Assembly (NCBI GenBank): GCA_964419935.1
Contig: CAYQQJ010000006.1
Span: forward strand, 88,929-152,928
DNA: 64,000 nt
Direction of reading: 5' to 3'
From: CAYQQJ01 sp964419935
Lineage (GTDB): Bacteria > Pseudomonadota > Gammaproteobacteria > Pseudomonadales > Cellvibrionaceae
Both the position numbers and the translations under genes were made by a program. The notes under the pieces were generated by a model. The model was not told the origin of the DNA and did no database searches. It saw only the letters and a list, made by a program, of their open reading frames with translations. This document shows, in pieces, positions 8,785 through 18,058 of the stretch. The stretch's first letter is position 1, and every line of letters begins with the position of its first letter.

Positions 8785-10818
8785 TCAGTAGCGATAGACG
8801 ACCTTCCCGTAGACGCTTCGCTCTATCTGCCCTCTGGCGTCCGGCTCACCAAACTCCGGATGTTCGCCATCAAGCAGATTATTACCCACCAATGACACTT
8901 CGATGTGATCGCCAAACTGTCGCGCGATGCGCATGTTCAGCTCCGTATAGGCGGGGATGGTTTCGCCGTCTCTGATAGCGGGAATACTCTCGATCTCGCC
9001 CTGGTAGCGTAGCTGCAAATCGAACTGATAGTCCCGCCAATCCACAGCGGAGTTGATCGCGAACTGATGCCGTGGCGTAGACCCTTCGATGAGTCTCTCA
9101 AAATTGATATCCATACCGCGGGCAAAGAGTTCCATATCCAAATAGGCATAGCTGGTGGTCAACCGCCAATGGTTCATCGGCGTATAGGACACCAGCGCTT
9201 CAAAGCCTCTGGAATATCCATCGGTGAGATTTTCTGACATCAGCGGTAGAACAACCTGATCGTCGCCTTCGACGAATGGCTCACCGAGCTCTATCGATGA
9301 CAGCTCGTCATACTCATTGTGAAACGCGGCAATATCCAGCGACAACGAATCCAACGCGTGCCAGCGATAGCCAACCTCATAAGCGAGCGTTTCTTCGGGT
9401 TCAAAATCATCATTGCCGAGCAGGCGAACCACTTCACCGTTGGCTCCAAAGCCTGCATCAATAGCCACATCACGCTCATAGCGTGTTGGGGTTCGCACGG
9501 CCCGTGATACGGCCGACCAAACAGTGTGGCCTGGCAATATCTCCCAGGCGGCGCGCACTGTGGGCTGTATCTCAAATCCGCTAAAGTCGTTGTGTTCGAG
9601 CTTGGTGCCCAAAGTGATTCTCACGTTATTCCATGGGCTGTATTGATCCTGAACAAACAGGCTGTAAAGTTCGTCATCGGACTCCTCCGGCACCACCTGG
9701 AAGATGCCTTTCCCGATGTTTTCATTGGAACTTATTCGATAGTTCATGCCCCACAGCAGCTCGTGTTTATCACCCAATTCCATGCGGTGCTGAAAATCAA
9801 TATCGGTGGTGTTCAGCGTGTCCTTGTAGCTGGGATCATCGCGGTAGGTATAGTCGTGATAAATCCGCAGATGATAGTCCGAAGCGTCACTGATCTGGTG
9901 CCGCCAACGCCCCAGCAGATTACCCCCACGGATTTCCGCTGCCAATGGCGGCTCCGGACCCCCGCGACCGATGACACGTACCGCCGGCACCAGTTGTCCG
10001 ATGGTGCCCTCGTACAGGTCACCCTGAAAGGTGAAACGGTCATCATCATTGTCATCCCAGTCAGTGCGAAAGCCCATGTGTGTCAGATCCCAATCATCTT
10101 CACTCTCGGCCGCTGGCGCGTAGCTGCTGTCCCGGTCTGAATGTTTCAGAAAAACCCGGTAATAAATATTCTCCTTCGTCTTACCACCGTAGCGTATGCC
10201 TGCGCCACGCTCTTCATTACCCAACAGCGCCTCCGCGTAGAGCCCCTGGGTGTCCTTGGAATTTTTTGTTGTGATACTCACCACCCCGTTAACCGCATTG
10301 GACCCCCAAAGCGATGCGCCAGGACCGCGAACAACTTCTATACGCTCGATATCTTCCATCAGGTAATCCTGGGCATCCCAGAAAACGCCGGAAAACAGTG
10401 GGGTATAAATGCTGCGGGTATCCGACTGCACAAGCAAATTACGTGAATTTGAACTACTGAAGCCCCGGGCACTGACTGCCCAGGTATTTGAGTTCTGTCG
10501 GGCCACGTGCACACCGGGGACCATGCGCAATGCCTCAGGGATGGTGGTCACGCCACTGCGCCTGATGTCATCCGCAGTCACCACGGCAACGGCAGCCGCT
10601 GACGATGAAAGACTTTCCTTGGTGCGGGACACCGATGTGACCTGTATGGTTGATAGCTGCTCCAGACTCAGGCTGGCGAGATCCTCCGACAGCATTTCCT
10701 GCCCCTGAACACAGGAAGCGCCGAAAAACAGAAACACAATCGCCAGAAACTTCCCGGCAGCCCGTTGAAACACATGACCTAATGTTCCAAACAAAACCCC
10801 GGTGGGAAAAACTTTCAT
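8785..10818 (-). CDS. TonB-dependent outer-membrane receptor
   Basis: This is a 677-residue outer-membrane receptor of the TonB-dependent family, which imports scarce ligands using energy from TonB-ExbBD. A signal peptide (about residues 20-40) is followed by the segment LASLSLEQLSTIQVTSVSR, typical of a colicin I receptor-like subgroup. The plug domain contains IRRSGVTTIPEALRMVPGVHV and ERIEVVRGPGASLWGSNAVNG. The C-terminal barrel ends in aromatic VYGKVVYRY. The substrate cannot be told from sequence. The gene is convergent with mnmE and interrupts the usual mnmE-mnmG neighbourhood. The short palindrome GGATAGTCATTATCC at 10861-10875 resembles half of a Fur site. Confidence 0.9.
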   Translation of the reverse strand: MKVFPTGVLFGTLGHVFQRAAGKFLAIVFLFFGASCVQGQEMLSEDLASLSLEQLSTIQVTSVSRTKESLSSSAAAVAVVTADDIRRSGVTTIPEALRMVPGVHVARQNSNTWAVSARGFSSSNSRNLLVQSDTRSIYTPLFSGVFWDAQDYLMEDIERIEVVRGPGASLWGSNAVNGVVSITTKNSKDTQGLYAEALLGNEERGAGIRYGGKTKENIYYRVFLKHSDRDSSYAPAAESEDDWDLTHMGFRTDWDDNDDDRFTFQGDLYEGTIGQLVPAVRVIGRGGPEPPLAAEIRGGNLLGRWRHQISDASDYHLRIYHDYTYRDDPSYKDTLNTTDIDFQHRMELGDKHELLWGMNYRISSNENIGKGIFQVVPEESDDELYSLFVQDQYSPWNNVRITLGTKLEHNDFSGFEIQPTVRAAWEILPGHTVWSAVSRAVRTPTRYERDVAIDAGFGANGEVVRLLGNDDFEPEETLAYEVGYRWHALDSLSLDIAAFHNEYDELSSIELGEPFVEGDDQVVLPLMSENLTDGYSRGFEALVSYTPMNHWRLTTSYAYLDMELFARGMDINFERLIEGSTPRHQFAINSAVDWRDYQFDLQLRYQGEIESIPAIRDGETIPAYTELNMRIARQFGDHIEVSLVGNNLLDGEHPEFGEPDARGQIERSVYGKVVYRY

Positions 10819-11561
10819 AGCTCACGATATCCTGTTATGCAGATGATTAATTGTTTTGACGGATAGTCATTATCCTTGTTCAACAATCCTTGCAGCAAAT
10901 TCTCCTCGATAAGATCACTCCTGATGCCGCTCAAGCAGGGTTCATACGAGCCACTCTCTCGTTCAACACCATCCGGTCTTTAAAACCGCCTCCACAACCG
11001 TCTCATCGCTGCAATTATCTTTCCAGGTTGGATGGACCGCTGGTCATCGGCAACCAATCCTGCAGATCTCCAGCCACACACAGAATAACCACCGTTACCA
11101 CTCAAGAAGCTAACAACTTATTAACAAATAACGACAAAACAAAGATCCACGCCACAGGAAATACACATGAACCCCACACCCAAAACACAACCTCACCCAC
11201 AATCTCGCCGGTATGTGCACAACACTGTGAATAATCTGATTGAAATCAGTGGAGTCTGGTGAAAAGTACCCACATCAAAACTGATCATTCTTTAAGCTTG
11301 TGGTTAACTAGGGTTTCTGTCCCCAGGCTAACAGGGGTATTCCAGACAGCTAACACAGCGTCTGACCAGTGGTTATGCAAAGCCCAACTTATTGAATTAG
11401 AAGGACAAAAGAGGGTTTCCCACACATTAATGGCGCCCTAACATTAATAACATCATTAAAAAACATCTTTAATACCCTATATATCTATACTAATTCTTCA
11501 TTAATTCACTGCACTACAAATCAATAACCAAAAGCCCGTATCGATTTAAATCGTTGTTTTT
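10819..11561. other. AT-rich non-coding region with degenerate DnaA boxes, upstream of mnmG
   Basis: No convincing gene lies in this 743-bp stretch. It contains one-mismatch DnaA boxes at 11118-11126 (TTATTAACA), 11226-11234 (reverse of TTATTCACA, matching the looser consensus TTATNCACA), 11299-11307 (reverse, TTAACCACA) and 11373-11381 (TTATGCAAA). Several GATC sites and a very AT-rich tract (about 11440-11560) are also present. In Escherichia and Vibrio the region next to mnmG (gidA) is the active oriC, so this may be a second or relic origin, or simply a promoter region. Confidence 0.4.
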
Positions 11562-11590
11562 TTGTACACCATTCAATTTCCCCCTATAAT
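11562..11590 (+). promoter_or_regulatory. Sigma-70 promoter for mnmG
   Basis: TTGTAC (11562-11567) and TATAAT (11585-11590) are separated by exactly 17 bp, 45 bp before the mnmG start. This is a good consensus match for a housekeeping promoter. Confidence 0.7.
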
Positions 11591-11634
11591 ACCCACCCTT
11601 TTTGTCTCGACCTTCCCTTGCAGGTGCTGCTTTC

Positions 11635-13530
11635 ATGATCTTCCCCAAGCAATTTGACGTCATTGTTATCGGCGGCGGGCACGCGGGTACCGAGGCCTGT
11701 TTGGCAGCGGCACGCATGGGCTGTAAGACATTACTGCTGACCCACAACATTGAGACCCTCGGCCAAATGAGCTGCAATCCGGCCATAGGCGGCATTGGCA
11801 AAAGCCATCTGGTCAAGGAAATCGATGCCTTGGGTGGCGCCATGGCAATGGCGACCGATCGCGGCGGCATTCAGTTTCGGGTTCTCAACAATCGCAAAGG
11901 TCCCGCTGTTCGGGCAACTCGAGCGCAAGCGGACCGGGTGCTGTACAAGGCCGCGATCCGATCGATTCTTGAGAACCAACCCAATTTATCGATTTTTCAA
12001 CAAGCCGTTGACGACTTGATTGTGGATGGCGACACGGTGCGCGGTGTAGTTACGCAAATGGGGCTGCGATTTCATGCGCCGTCGGTTGTGCTGACTGCGG
12101 GCACCTTCCTCGGTGGCAAGATCCATATCGGGTTGGAGCAGCATTCCGGTGGTCGCGCCGGCGACCCACCGTCCATCGCCCTCGCTGAACGACTGCGGGA
12201 ACTGCCGCTGCGTGTTGAAAGGCTCAAAACCGGCACCCCGCCGCGAATCGATGCCCGGTCAGTGGATTTTTCCGAGTTGGAGGTCCAATGGGGAGACACG
12301 CCTTTGCCTGTAATGTCGTTTCTCGGCAAGCCGGAAGACCACCCGCAGCAAGCCTGTTGCTGGATTACCCATACCAACACGCGTACTCACGACATCATTC
12401 GCAGTGGCTTTGATCGTTCACCCATGTTTACCGGGGTGATTGAGGGGGTGGGACCCAGGTACTGTCCGTCCATCGAGGACAAGATCAACCGTTTTGCCGA
12501 CAAGGACAGTCACCAGATATTTATCGAACCGGAGGGGCTGACTACCCACGAGCTCTACCCCAACGGCATATCGACCAGTTTGCCATTCGACATACAGCTG
12601 GCGTTGGTGCAGTCCATCAAAGGGTTTGAAAATGCCCATATTACGCGGCCGGGCTACGCCATTGAGTACGACTATTTCAATCCACAGGATCTGAAATACA
12701 GCTTTGAAACCAAATCGCTCAATGGGTTGTTCTTCGCCGGGCAAATCAACGGCACCACGGGCTATGAAGAAGCCGGTGCCCAAGGGTTGCTGGCCGGCCT
12801 CAATGCCGCGCTTCGCGTGCAGGAAAAAGAGGCCTGGTGTCCGGAGCGGGATCAGGCTTACATCGGCGTTCTGGCCGACGACCTGATTACCATGGGCACG
12901 CGCGAGCCTTATCGCATGTTCACCAGCCGCGCCGAATACCGTTTGCTGTTGCGTGAAGACAATGCGGATAGACGCCTGACGGAAAAGGGCCGCGAGCTGG
13001 GCCTGGTGGACGATGTTCGCTGGGATGCCTATTGCAGAAAGCGCGACGCTATCGAGCAGGAGCAGTCCCGCATGTCATCCACCTGGATTCAGCCAGGTTC
13101 TGCAGAAGCGGCAATCCTGACAGAAAAAATTCAGGCGCCACTGACTCGGGAATATTCCCTGATGGATTTGCTCAAGCGGCCGGAACTGCATTACGACGAC
13201 CTGGCGAACTTGAAGGGGGAAGGTGTTGCTGATCCGCAGGTAGCTGAACAGGTGGAGATTGCAGCCAAATACGCCGGTTACATCACCCGACAGCAGGATG
13301 ATATCGACAAACTGCGCAAGAGCGAAAATACGGTGATTCCCGAGAATTTCAATTTCCACGGGGTGGATGGTCTGTCCAATGAAGTCAAACAGAAGCTGTC
13401 CGAAGCGCGGCCGGATACCTTGGCCCGGGCGTCTCGCGTACCGGGAGTCACACCGGCTGCTGTTTCCCTGTTGATGATTACTCTGAAGAAGCAAGGTTTG
13501 TTGAACAAGCGCAGCGCCGTGACGGTTTAA
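11635..13530 (+). CDS. mnmG: tRNA uridine-5-carboxymethylaminomethyl modification enzyme MnmG
   Basis: MnmG (GidA) is the FAD-dependent partner of MnmE in wobble-uridine modification. The chosen start, ATG 11635, gives MIFPKQFDVIVIGGGHAGTE, which aligns with family N-termini. An in-frame TTG 11 codons earlier is less likely. The dinucleotide-binding GGGHAG motif lies at residues 13-18, and GGIGKSHLVKEIDALGG and the later GYEEAGAQGL are family signatures. It has 631 residues, normal length. It heads the mnmG-rsmG-parA-parB group. Confidence 0.97.
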   Translation: MIFPKQFDVIVIGGGHAGTEACLAAARMGCKTLLLTHNIETLGQMSCNPAIGGIGKSHLVKEIDALGGAMAMATDRGGIQFRVLNNRKGPAVRATRAQADRVLYKAAIRSILENQPNLSIFQQAVDDLIVDGDTVRGVVTQMGLRFHAPSVVLTAGTFLGGKIHIGLEQHSGGRAGDPPSIALAERLRELPLRVERLKTGTPPRIDARSVDFSELEVQWGDTPLPVMSFLGKPEDHPQQACCWITHTNTRTHDIIRSGFDRSPMFTGVIEGVGPRYCPSIEDKINRFADKDSHQIFIEPEGLTTHELYPNGISTSLPFDIQLALVQSIKGFENAHITRPGYAIEYDYFNPQDLKYSFETKSLNGLFFAGQINGTTGYEEAGAQGLLAGLNAALRVQEKEAWCPERDQAYIGVLADDLITMGTREPYRMFTSRAEYRLLLREDNADRRLTEKGRELGLVDDVRWDAYCRKRDAIEQEQSRMSSTWIQPGSAEAAILTEKIQAPLTREYSLMDLLKRPELHYDDLANLKGEGVADPQVAEQVEIAAKYAGYITRQQDDIDKLRKSENTVIPENFNFHGVDGLSNEVKQKLSEARPDTLARASRVPGVTPAAVSLLMITLKKQGLLNKRSAVTV

Positions 13531-13643
13531 TAGGTGACGCCTGACCGTGAGTGACCTTCGGGATGCTCGCCATCTTCACGACTTCCACTTTCACTTGCAC
13601 CTCCACGATGGTTAATCCAGATTTGATTCCCAATGAAGCGCCG

Positions 13644-14276
13644 ATGATTGATTTATTGATACCACTCGAACAAGGCTGCCGCGCCCTTGATCTGGCGCTG
13701 ACGGACAGCCAGTATCAGCGGCTGAATACGTTTGTCAACCTGTTGCACAAGTGGAACAAGGCATACAACCTGACCGCCATTCGCGACCCCGAGGACATGG
13801 TGCGCCGGCATATCCACGATAGCCTCAGTGTGATGCCTTACCTGAGTGGCGAGCGTATTATCGATGTGGGGACCGGCGGCGGCCTGCCGGGCGTTCCGCT
13901 GGCCATAGTGTTTCCCGAGCGACATTTCACCCTGTTGGACAGTAACGGCAAGAAAACCCGCTTTCTGTTTCAGGCAAAACAGGAACTCAAACTCGAAAAT
14001 GTTGCGATCGTTCATCAGCGGGTCGAGTCCTACCAGCCCGAGCAGACCTACGATACAGTGATCAGCCGAGCGTTTGCGTCACTCGAGGATATGGTGGGTG
14101 GTTGCCATCACCTTCTGTCTTCCGACGGCCGCTTTTTCGCCATGAAAGGGGTTTTTCCTGAAAGCGAGTTGAGAGAGATTGAAAAACACTATATCGTCGT
14201 GGCCTCTCACCCGTTGACGGTTCCCGGTGTTGAAGGTGAGCGCTGTCTGCTGATCCTGGGCCGGCGTCAGAACTGA
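13644..14276 (+). CDS. rsmG: 16S rRNA (guanine-527-N7)-methyltransferase RsmG
   Basis: RsmG (GidB) methylates G527 of 16S rRNA using S-adenosylmethionine. The core motifs are LLHKWNKAYNLTAIRDPEDM, the SAM-binding loop IDVGTGGGLPGVPL and the catalytic-face SRAFASLEDM. From ATG 13644 the product has 210 residues, matching the family. In-frame alternatives at ATG 13608 or GTG 13551 would add 12 or 31 unconserved residues. It lies between mnmG and parA as usual. Confidence 0.94.
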   Translation: MIDLLIPLEQGCRALDLALTDSQYQRLNTFVNLLHKWNKAYNLTAIRDPEDMVRRHIHDSLSVMPYLSGERIIDVGTGGGLPGVPLAIVFPERHFTLLDSNGKKTRFLFQAKQELKLENVAIVHQRVESYQPEQTYDTVISRAFASLEDMVGGCHHLLSSDGRFFAMKGVFPESELREIEKHYIVVASHPLTVPGVEGERCLLILGRRQN

Positions 14277-14314
14277 AGAAACTACCGAGAAATCAATAAT
14301 TTAAAGGCGAGCCC

Positions 14315-15115
14315 GTGGGCAAATTTTACGCAATAGCAAACCAGAAAGGTGGGGTGGGTAAAACCACTACCAGCGTCAACCTGGCGGCGTCTCTGGCGGC
14401 CACCAAAAAGAAAGTTCTGTTGGTGGATCTGGACCCGCAGGGTAACGCTACCATGGGCAGTGGCGTGGATAAAAACAGCCAGGAGTACACGGTTTACGAT
14501 GTACTGGTTGGCTTGGTCGGCTTCGAGCAGGCGTTGGTGGATTCCGATGAAGCCAAATTCAAAGTGCTGCCGGCCAATGGCGACCTGACCGCCGCCGAAG
14601 TGGAAATGCTCAATATCGATAACCGCGAGCGCCGTTTGGCGTTGGCGCTGCAGGGTGCCCGGGAGCAGTTCGACTACATTCTGGTTGACTGCCCGCCGTC
14701 TCTGAACATGTTGACCGTGAATGCACTGGCCGCCTGCGATAGTGTGATCATTCCCATGCAGTGCGAATATTACGCGCTGGAAGGTTTGTCCGCACTGGTC
14801 AATACCATCAACACCATTCAGCAGCGGGTCAATCCCAATCTGCGCATCGAAGGCATTCTGCGCACTATGTATGATCCGCGCAACAGCCTGACTGGCGAGG
14901 TTTCGGCACAGCTTTTCGATTATTTCGGCGACAAGGTTTACCGCACCTGCATCCCACGCAATGTGCGTCTGGCGGAAGCTCCCAGCTTTGGCAAACCCGT
15001 CATCAGTTACGATCGTATGTCAAAAGGCGCGCTGGCTTATCTGGCGCTGGCCGGGGAAATCATCCGTCGCAACGAGACAGGTGTGGAAAGCGCCCCACTG
15101 CCGACCGATATCTAA
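14315..15115 (+). CDS. parA: Chromosome-partitioning ATPase ParA (Soj)
   Basis: ParA is a deviant Walker-type ATPase that moves origin regions by cycling on the nucleoid. It has 266 residues with a GTG start. The deviant Walker A KGGVGKTT lies at residues 11-18, and the later LVDLDPQGN and LVDCPPSLN segments hold the switch aspartates. Together with parB and the three parS sites in recF and dnaN, a complete chromosomal ParABS system is present. Confidence 0.95.
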   Translation: MGKFYAIANQKGGVGKTTTSVNLAASLAATKKKVLLVDLDPQGNATMGSGVDKNSQEYTVYDVLVGLVGFEQALVDSDEAKFKVLPANGDLTAAEVEMLNIDNRERRLALALQGAREQFDYILVDCPPSLNMLTVNALAACDSVIIPMQCEYYALEGLSALVNTINTIQQRVNPNLRIEGILRTMYDPRNSLTGEVSAQLFDYFGDKVYRTCIPRNVRLAEAPSFGKPVISYDRMSKGALAYLALAGEIIRRNETGVESAPLPTDI

Positions 15116-15139
15116 TTTACCGAGGTTCAACAAAACACG

Positions 15140-16066
15140 ATGGCATCGAAACGAAAAGGTTTGGGGCGCGGTCTGGACGCACTGCTCGGCGGTCAGTCGA
15201 CCAGCCCGGCAGAGGCAATCCGCTCCGCGACCGCGGGTCAGGCTGGTGAAACCCTTGCGGAATCCGCCGATGGGCGGCTGGCCCACCTACCCATTGAATA
15301 CATGCAACGTGGCAAATATCAGCCCCGCCGCGATATGCATCAGGATGCCCTGCAGGAGCTGGCGGATTCGATCAAGTCCCAGGGCGTAATGCAACCGATT
15401 GTGGTGCGGGAAATTGAACCCACAGCCACGGGCGATAAGCGCTACGAAATCATTGCCGGTGAACGCCGCTGGCGTGCCAGCCAGCTCGCTGGTCTGGATA
15501 AGGTTCCCGCCGTTATTCGTGACGTGTCCGATGAAGCGGCAATCGCCATGGCGCTCATCGAAAACCTGCAGCGGGAGGATTTGAATCCTGTTGAAGAGGC
15601 TTTTGCTCTCAAGCGGCTTCAGGATGAGTTTGAATTGACCCATCAGGAAGTTGCCGATGCCGTGGGTAAATCCCGGGCGGCAGTGACCAACACCTTGCGG
15701 CTGTTGAATCTCACCGACGAGGTGCGCACGCTGCTGGAACACGGTGATCTTGAAATGGGCCATGCCCGCTGTCTGCTCAGTTTGCCAGCCACCATTCAAT
15801 GCGATGTGGCCAGGCAGATTGTGTCCCGCGGCCTGTCGGTTCGCCAGGCGGAAGCCCTGGCGCGGAACGCGCTGCAGGACAAGCCGCCGTCAGCCGCTGT
15901 GCAGCCCAGCGCGGATATTCAGAAACTGGAAGAAAGTCTCGCGGAACACGTCGGAGTGCCGGTTAATATTCAGCACTCGGCCAAGGGTAAGGGCAAGCTG
16001 GTGCTCAAGTATAATAACCTCGATGAGCTGGACGGCATATTGACCCATCTGCGCTTCAAATCGTGA
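15140..16066 (+). CDS. parB: Chromosome-partitioning protein ParB (Spo0J)
   Basis: ParB is the CTP-dependent clamp that loads at parS and spreads. It has 308 residues. Visible parts are the basic N-terminus KRKGLGRGLDALLGG that stimulates ParA, the CTP-binding box with GERRWRASQLAG, the ENLQREDLNPVEEA segment, the helix-turn-helix (THQEVADAVGKSRAAVTNTLRLL) and a C-terminal dimerisation domain. It starts 24 bp after parA. A GC-rich hairpin at 16069-16084 follows but has no T-run. Confidence 0.95.
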   Translation: MASKRKGLGRGLDALLGGQSTSPAEAIRSATAGQAGETLAESADGRLAHLPIEYMQRGKYQPRRDMHQDALQELADSIKSQGVMQPIVVREIEPTATGDKRYEIIAGERRWRASQLAGLDKVPAVIRDVSDEAAIAMALIENLQREDLNPVEEAFALKRLQDEFELTHQEVADAVGKSRAAVTNTLRLLNLTDEVRTLLEHGDLEMGHARCLLSLPATIQCDVARQIVSRGLSVRQAEALARNALQDKPPSAAVQPSADIQKLEESLAEHVGVPVNIQHSAKGKGKLVLKYNNLDELDGILTHLRFKS

Positions 16067-16123
16067 AATCCGGCCGCCGCCGGACAATCATGTAGTAGTT
16101 GTAGCAGACGCCACTAATAGCGG

Positions 16124-16152
16124 TTGAACCGGGAGGCCATAAAACCTATAAT
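16124..16152 (+). promoter_or_regulatory. Sigma-70 promoter for the ATP synthase operon
   Basis: TTGAAC (16124-16129) and TATAAT (16147-16152) with a 17-bp spacer make a near-consensus promoter. It lies about 210 bp before the atpI start, implying a long untranslated leader. Confidence 0.72.
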
Positions 16153-16222
16153 CCCGTCCGCTCTTTGGGCATGTTGTATAGAATTTAGCCGGATTTGGGC
16201 GCGGTTGATCTGAAATTTGCCA

Positions 16223-16285
16223 AGCTGGGGAGACGCAAAGCCGAATTCGCCGAGGCGAGAGGTATGCGGTCTATTCCCGCCAGCT
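16223..16285 (+). promoter_or_regulatory. Predicted folded domain in the atp operon leader
   Basis: AGCTGG (16223-16228) pairs with CCAGCT (16280-16285). The enclosed sequence contains a smaller CGCC/GGCG hairpin and the block ACGCAAAGCC, which resembles one strand of the cyclic di-GMP-I riboswitch. The other conserved riboswitch half (GGCAAACC) is not visible, so no class is assigned. Confidence 0.3.
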
Positions 16286-16362
16286 AAAAGACCCGTGGAT
16301 TTGTCAGAGGCAGTTCTGCCGTCACACTCCTTGGATTTGTAGCAACTAACGGTGAGTAGTGC

Positions 16363-16743
16363 GTGTCAGGCCGAGTGAAACACCCCGCGCTGGCTGTATC
16401 GCTGATACAGCTGGCCATGCTGCTGCCTGTTTCACTGGTGCTGGCTACCGTGTCGAAGGTTGTTGCTCATTCGGTGCTGTTGGGAGGGCTGCTGTTTATT
16501 CTGCCCAACGCGTATTTCACGGTGTATGCGTTCCGGTATTCAGCTGCCGACTCAGCTGAACGTGTAACACGAGCCTTCTATTGGGGGCAGTTTGGCAAGA
16601 TAGTACTGACCATTACAGGGTTTGCGGTCGTGCTGCGGCTGGTACAGCCTTTACATATGCCGGCCTTGATGGCCGCTTACTGTTTGATGATTGCTTCGCA
16701 GTGGTTTCTGTCCTGCGCAGTAGCGAAACGAATGATCGATTAA
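16363..16743 (+). CDS. atpI: ATP synthase accessory protein AtpI
   Basis: AtpI is a small membrane protein that helps assemble the c-ring. It has 126 residues with a GTG start after a weak upstream region. Four hydrophobic segments are visible (around residues 8-28, 33-52, 67-86 and 93-112), the usual AtpI topology. It is the first gene of the atpIBEFHAGDC operon, and identification rests partly on position because the family diverges strongly. Confidence 0.88.
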   Translation: MSGRVKHPALAVSLIQLAMLLPVSLVLATVSKVVAHSVLLGGLLFILPNAYFTVYAFRYSAADSAERVTRAFYWGQFGKIVLTITGFAVVLRLVQPLHMPALMAAYCLMIASQWFLSCAVAKRMID

Positions 16744-16765
16744 CCGGGTGTAGACGACACTGATT

Positions 16766-17677
16766 ATGGCGACTGAACAAACCTCGACGGGATACATTCA
16801 ACACCACCTTCAGAACATGGCCTACGGCAAATTGCCGGAAGGTTATGTACGGGCTGACGGCAGCGTTTTGCAGGAGGCGACCTGGACCATGGCGCATTCC
16901 TCTCAGGAAGCTGCGGACATGGGATTCATGGCGCTGCACCTGGACAGCCTGGCCTGGGCATTTGGTCTGGGCGTACTCTTCTGTTTTCTGTTTTATCGCG
17001 CCGCCAAAAAAGCCACTGTCGAGACTCCCAGAGGTTTCCAGAGCTTTGTTGAGCTGGTAGTTGTCTTCGTGGACGACATCGTTAAAGGTGTATTCCACGC
17101 CAAGAGCAGCATGATTGCCCCTATGGCCCTCACCATTTTTGTCTGGGTCTTCCTGATGAACCTGATGGATCTGATGCCGATCGACTGGTTCCCCCATGCG
17201 GCCCAAGTGGTTAGCGGTAATGATCACCTGTTCTTCAAAATTGTGCCCACCACAGATCCCAACGTGACCTTGGGTATGTCGATTACCGTCTTTTTCATGA
17301 TCATCTTCTACAGTATCAAGGAAAAGGGTTTCCTCGGCTTCATCAAGGAATACACTCTGCACCCGTTTCACTCGGGCAAATGGTACGTCGACATTCTGTT
17401 GATTCCCGTCAATTTCGTATTGGAGATTGTGTCTCTTATCTCCAAGCCTATTTCACTCGGCTTGCGGTTGTTCGGCAACCTCTACGCCGGCGAAATGATC
17501 TTTATCCTGATTGCCCTGATGTTCAGCGCCAATATTTTGCTGGGTATTTTTGGTGGTGTGCTTCAGTGGGCATGGGCAGTGTTTCATATTCTGATCATTA
17601 CACTGCAAGCCTTCATTTTCATGGTGCTGACGACCGTATATATGGCGGCCGCCCATGATGTGCCTGAAGAACATTAA
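16766..17677 (+). CDS. atpB: ATP synthase F0 subunit a
   Basis: Subunit a forms the proton half-channels against the c-ring. It has 303 residues, a little longer than the E. coli protein. The conserved helix SLGLRLFGNLYAGEMIFILI contains the essential arginine of the stator, and the last helix reads LQAFIFMVLTTVYMA. The N-terminal 65 residues are soluble and acidic. It starts 22 bp after atpI. Confidence 0.97.
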   Translation: MATEQTSTGYIQHHLQNMAYGKLPEGYVRADGSVLQEATWTMAHSSQEAADMGFMALHLDSLAWAFGLGVLFCFLFYRAAKKATVETPRGFQSFVELVVVFVDDIVKGVFHAKSSMIAPMALTIFVWVFLMNLMDLMPIDWFPHAAQVVSGNDHLFFKIVPTTDPNVTLGMSITVFFMIIFYSIKEKGFLGFIKEYTLHPFHSGKWYVDILLIPVNFVLEIVSLISKPISLGLRLFGNLYAGEMIFILIALMFSANILLGIFGGVLQWAWAVFHILIITLQAFIFMVLTTVYMAAAHDVPEEH

Positions 17678-17729
17678 CTGTCTGTTTCAACTTTACTTAA
17701 ACTTTAAACTTTATCGTTAGGAGAAAAAA

Positions 17730-18011
17730 ATGGAAGCTGTAGGTTTGGTATATATCGCAAGTTCACTGCTGTTGGGCTTCGGTGCTCTGGGTACTGGGAT
17801 TGGCTTCGCACTTCTCGGTGGCAAGCTCCTTGAAGGTTCAGCTCGTCAGCCAGAACAAGCACCTGCTCTGCAAACCAAAATGTTCATCGTAGCCGGTCTG
17901 TTGGATGCGGTTCCCATGATTGGTGCTGCAATGGGTCTGTACCTGATATTCCTGGTTGCGCCTGAATTGACTGAAGCCGCCAACGCAGCCGCTAGCGTCG
18001 CAGGTCAATAA
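17730..18011 (+). CDS. atpE: ATP synthase F0 subunit c
   Basis: Subunit c forms the rotating proteolipid ring. It has 93 residues and two helices joined by the polar loop SARQPE. The ion-carrying carboxylate is Asp59 (GLLDAVPMIG). The glycine-rich first helix and an Asp rather than a Na-site pattern point to proton coupling. A short Ala-rich tail makes it about 14 residues longer than the E. coli subunit. GGAGAAAAAA precedes the ATG, a strong ribosome-binding site suited to its high stoichiometry. Confidence 0.97.
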   Translation: MEAVGLVYIASSLLLGFGALGTGIGFALLGGKLLEGSARQPEQAPALQTKMFIVAGLLDAVPMIGAAMGLYLIFLVAPELTEAANAAASVAGQ

Positions 18012-18058
18012 GAAGCCCCTTCGCTTTAATCATCCATTTATAAGCAAGAGGTGTTGGT

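Noticed and set aside
10861..10875. Fur box upstream of the TonB receptor
   Set aside because: Only one palindromic unit, GGATAGTCATTATCC, is present, with a poor match to the 19-bp consensus; kept as a remark, not a feature.
16223..16285. Cyclic di-GMP-I (GEMM) riboswitch
   Set aside because: Only the ACGCAAAGCC strand matches; the GGCAAACC strand, the GAAA tetraloop and the receptor helix are not visible.
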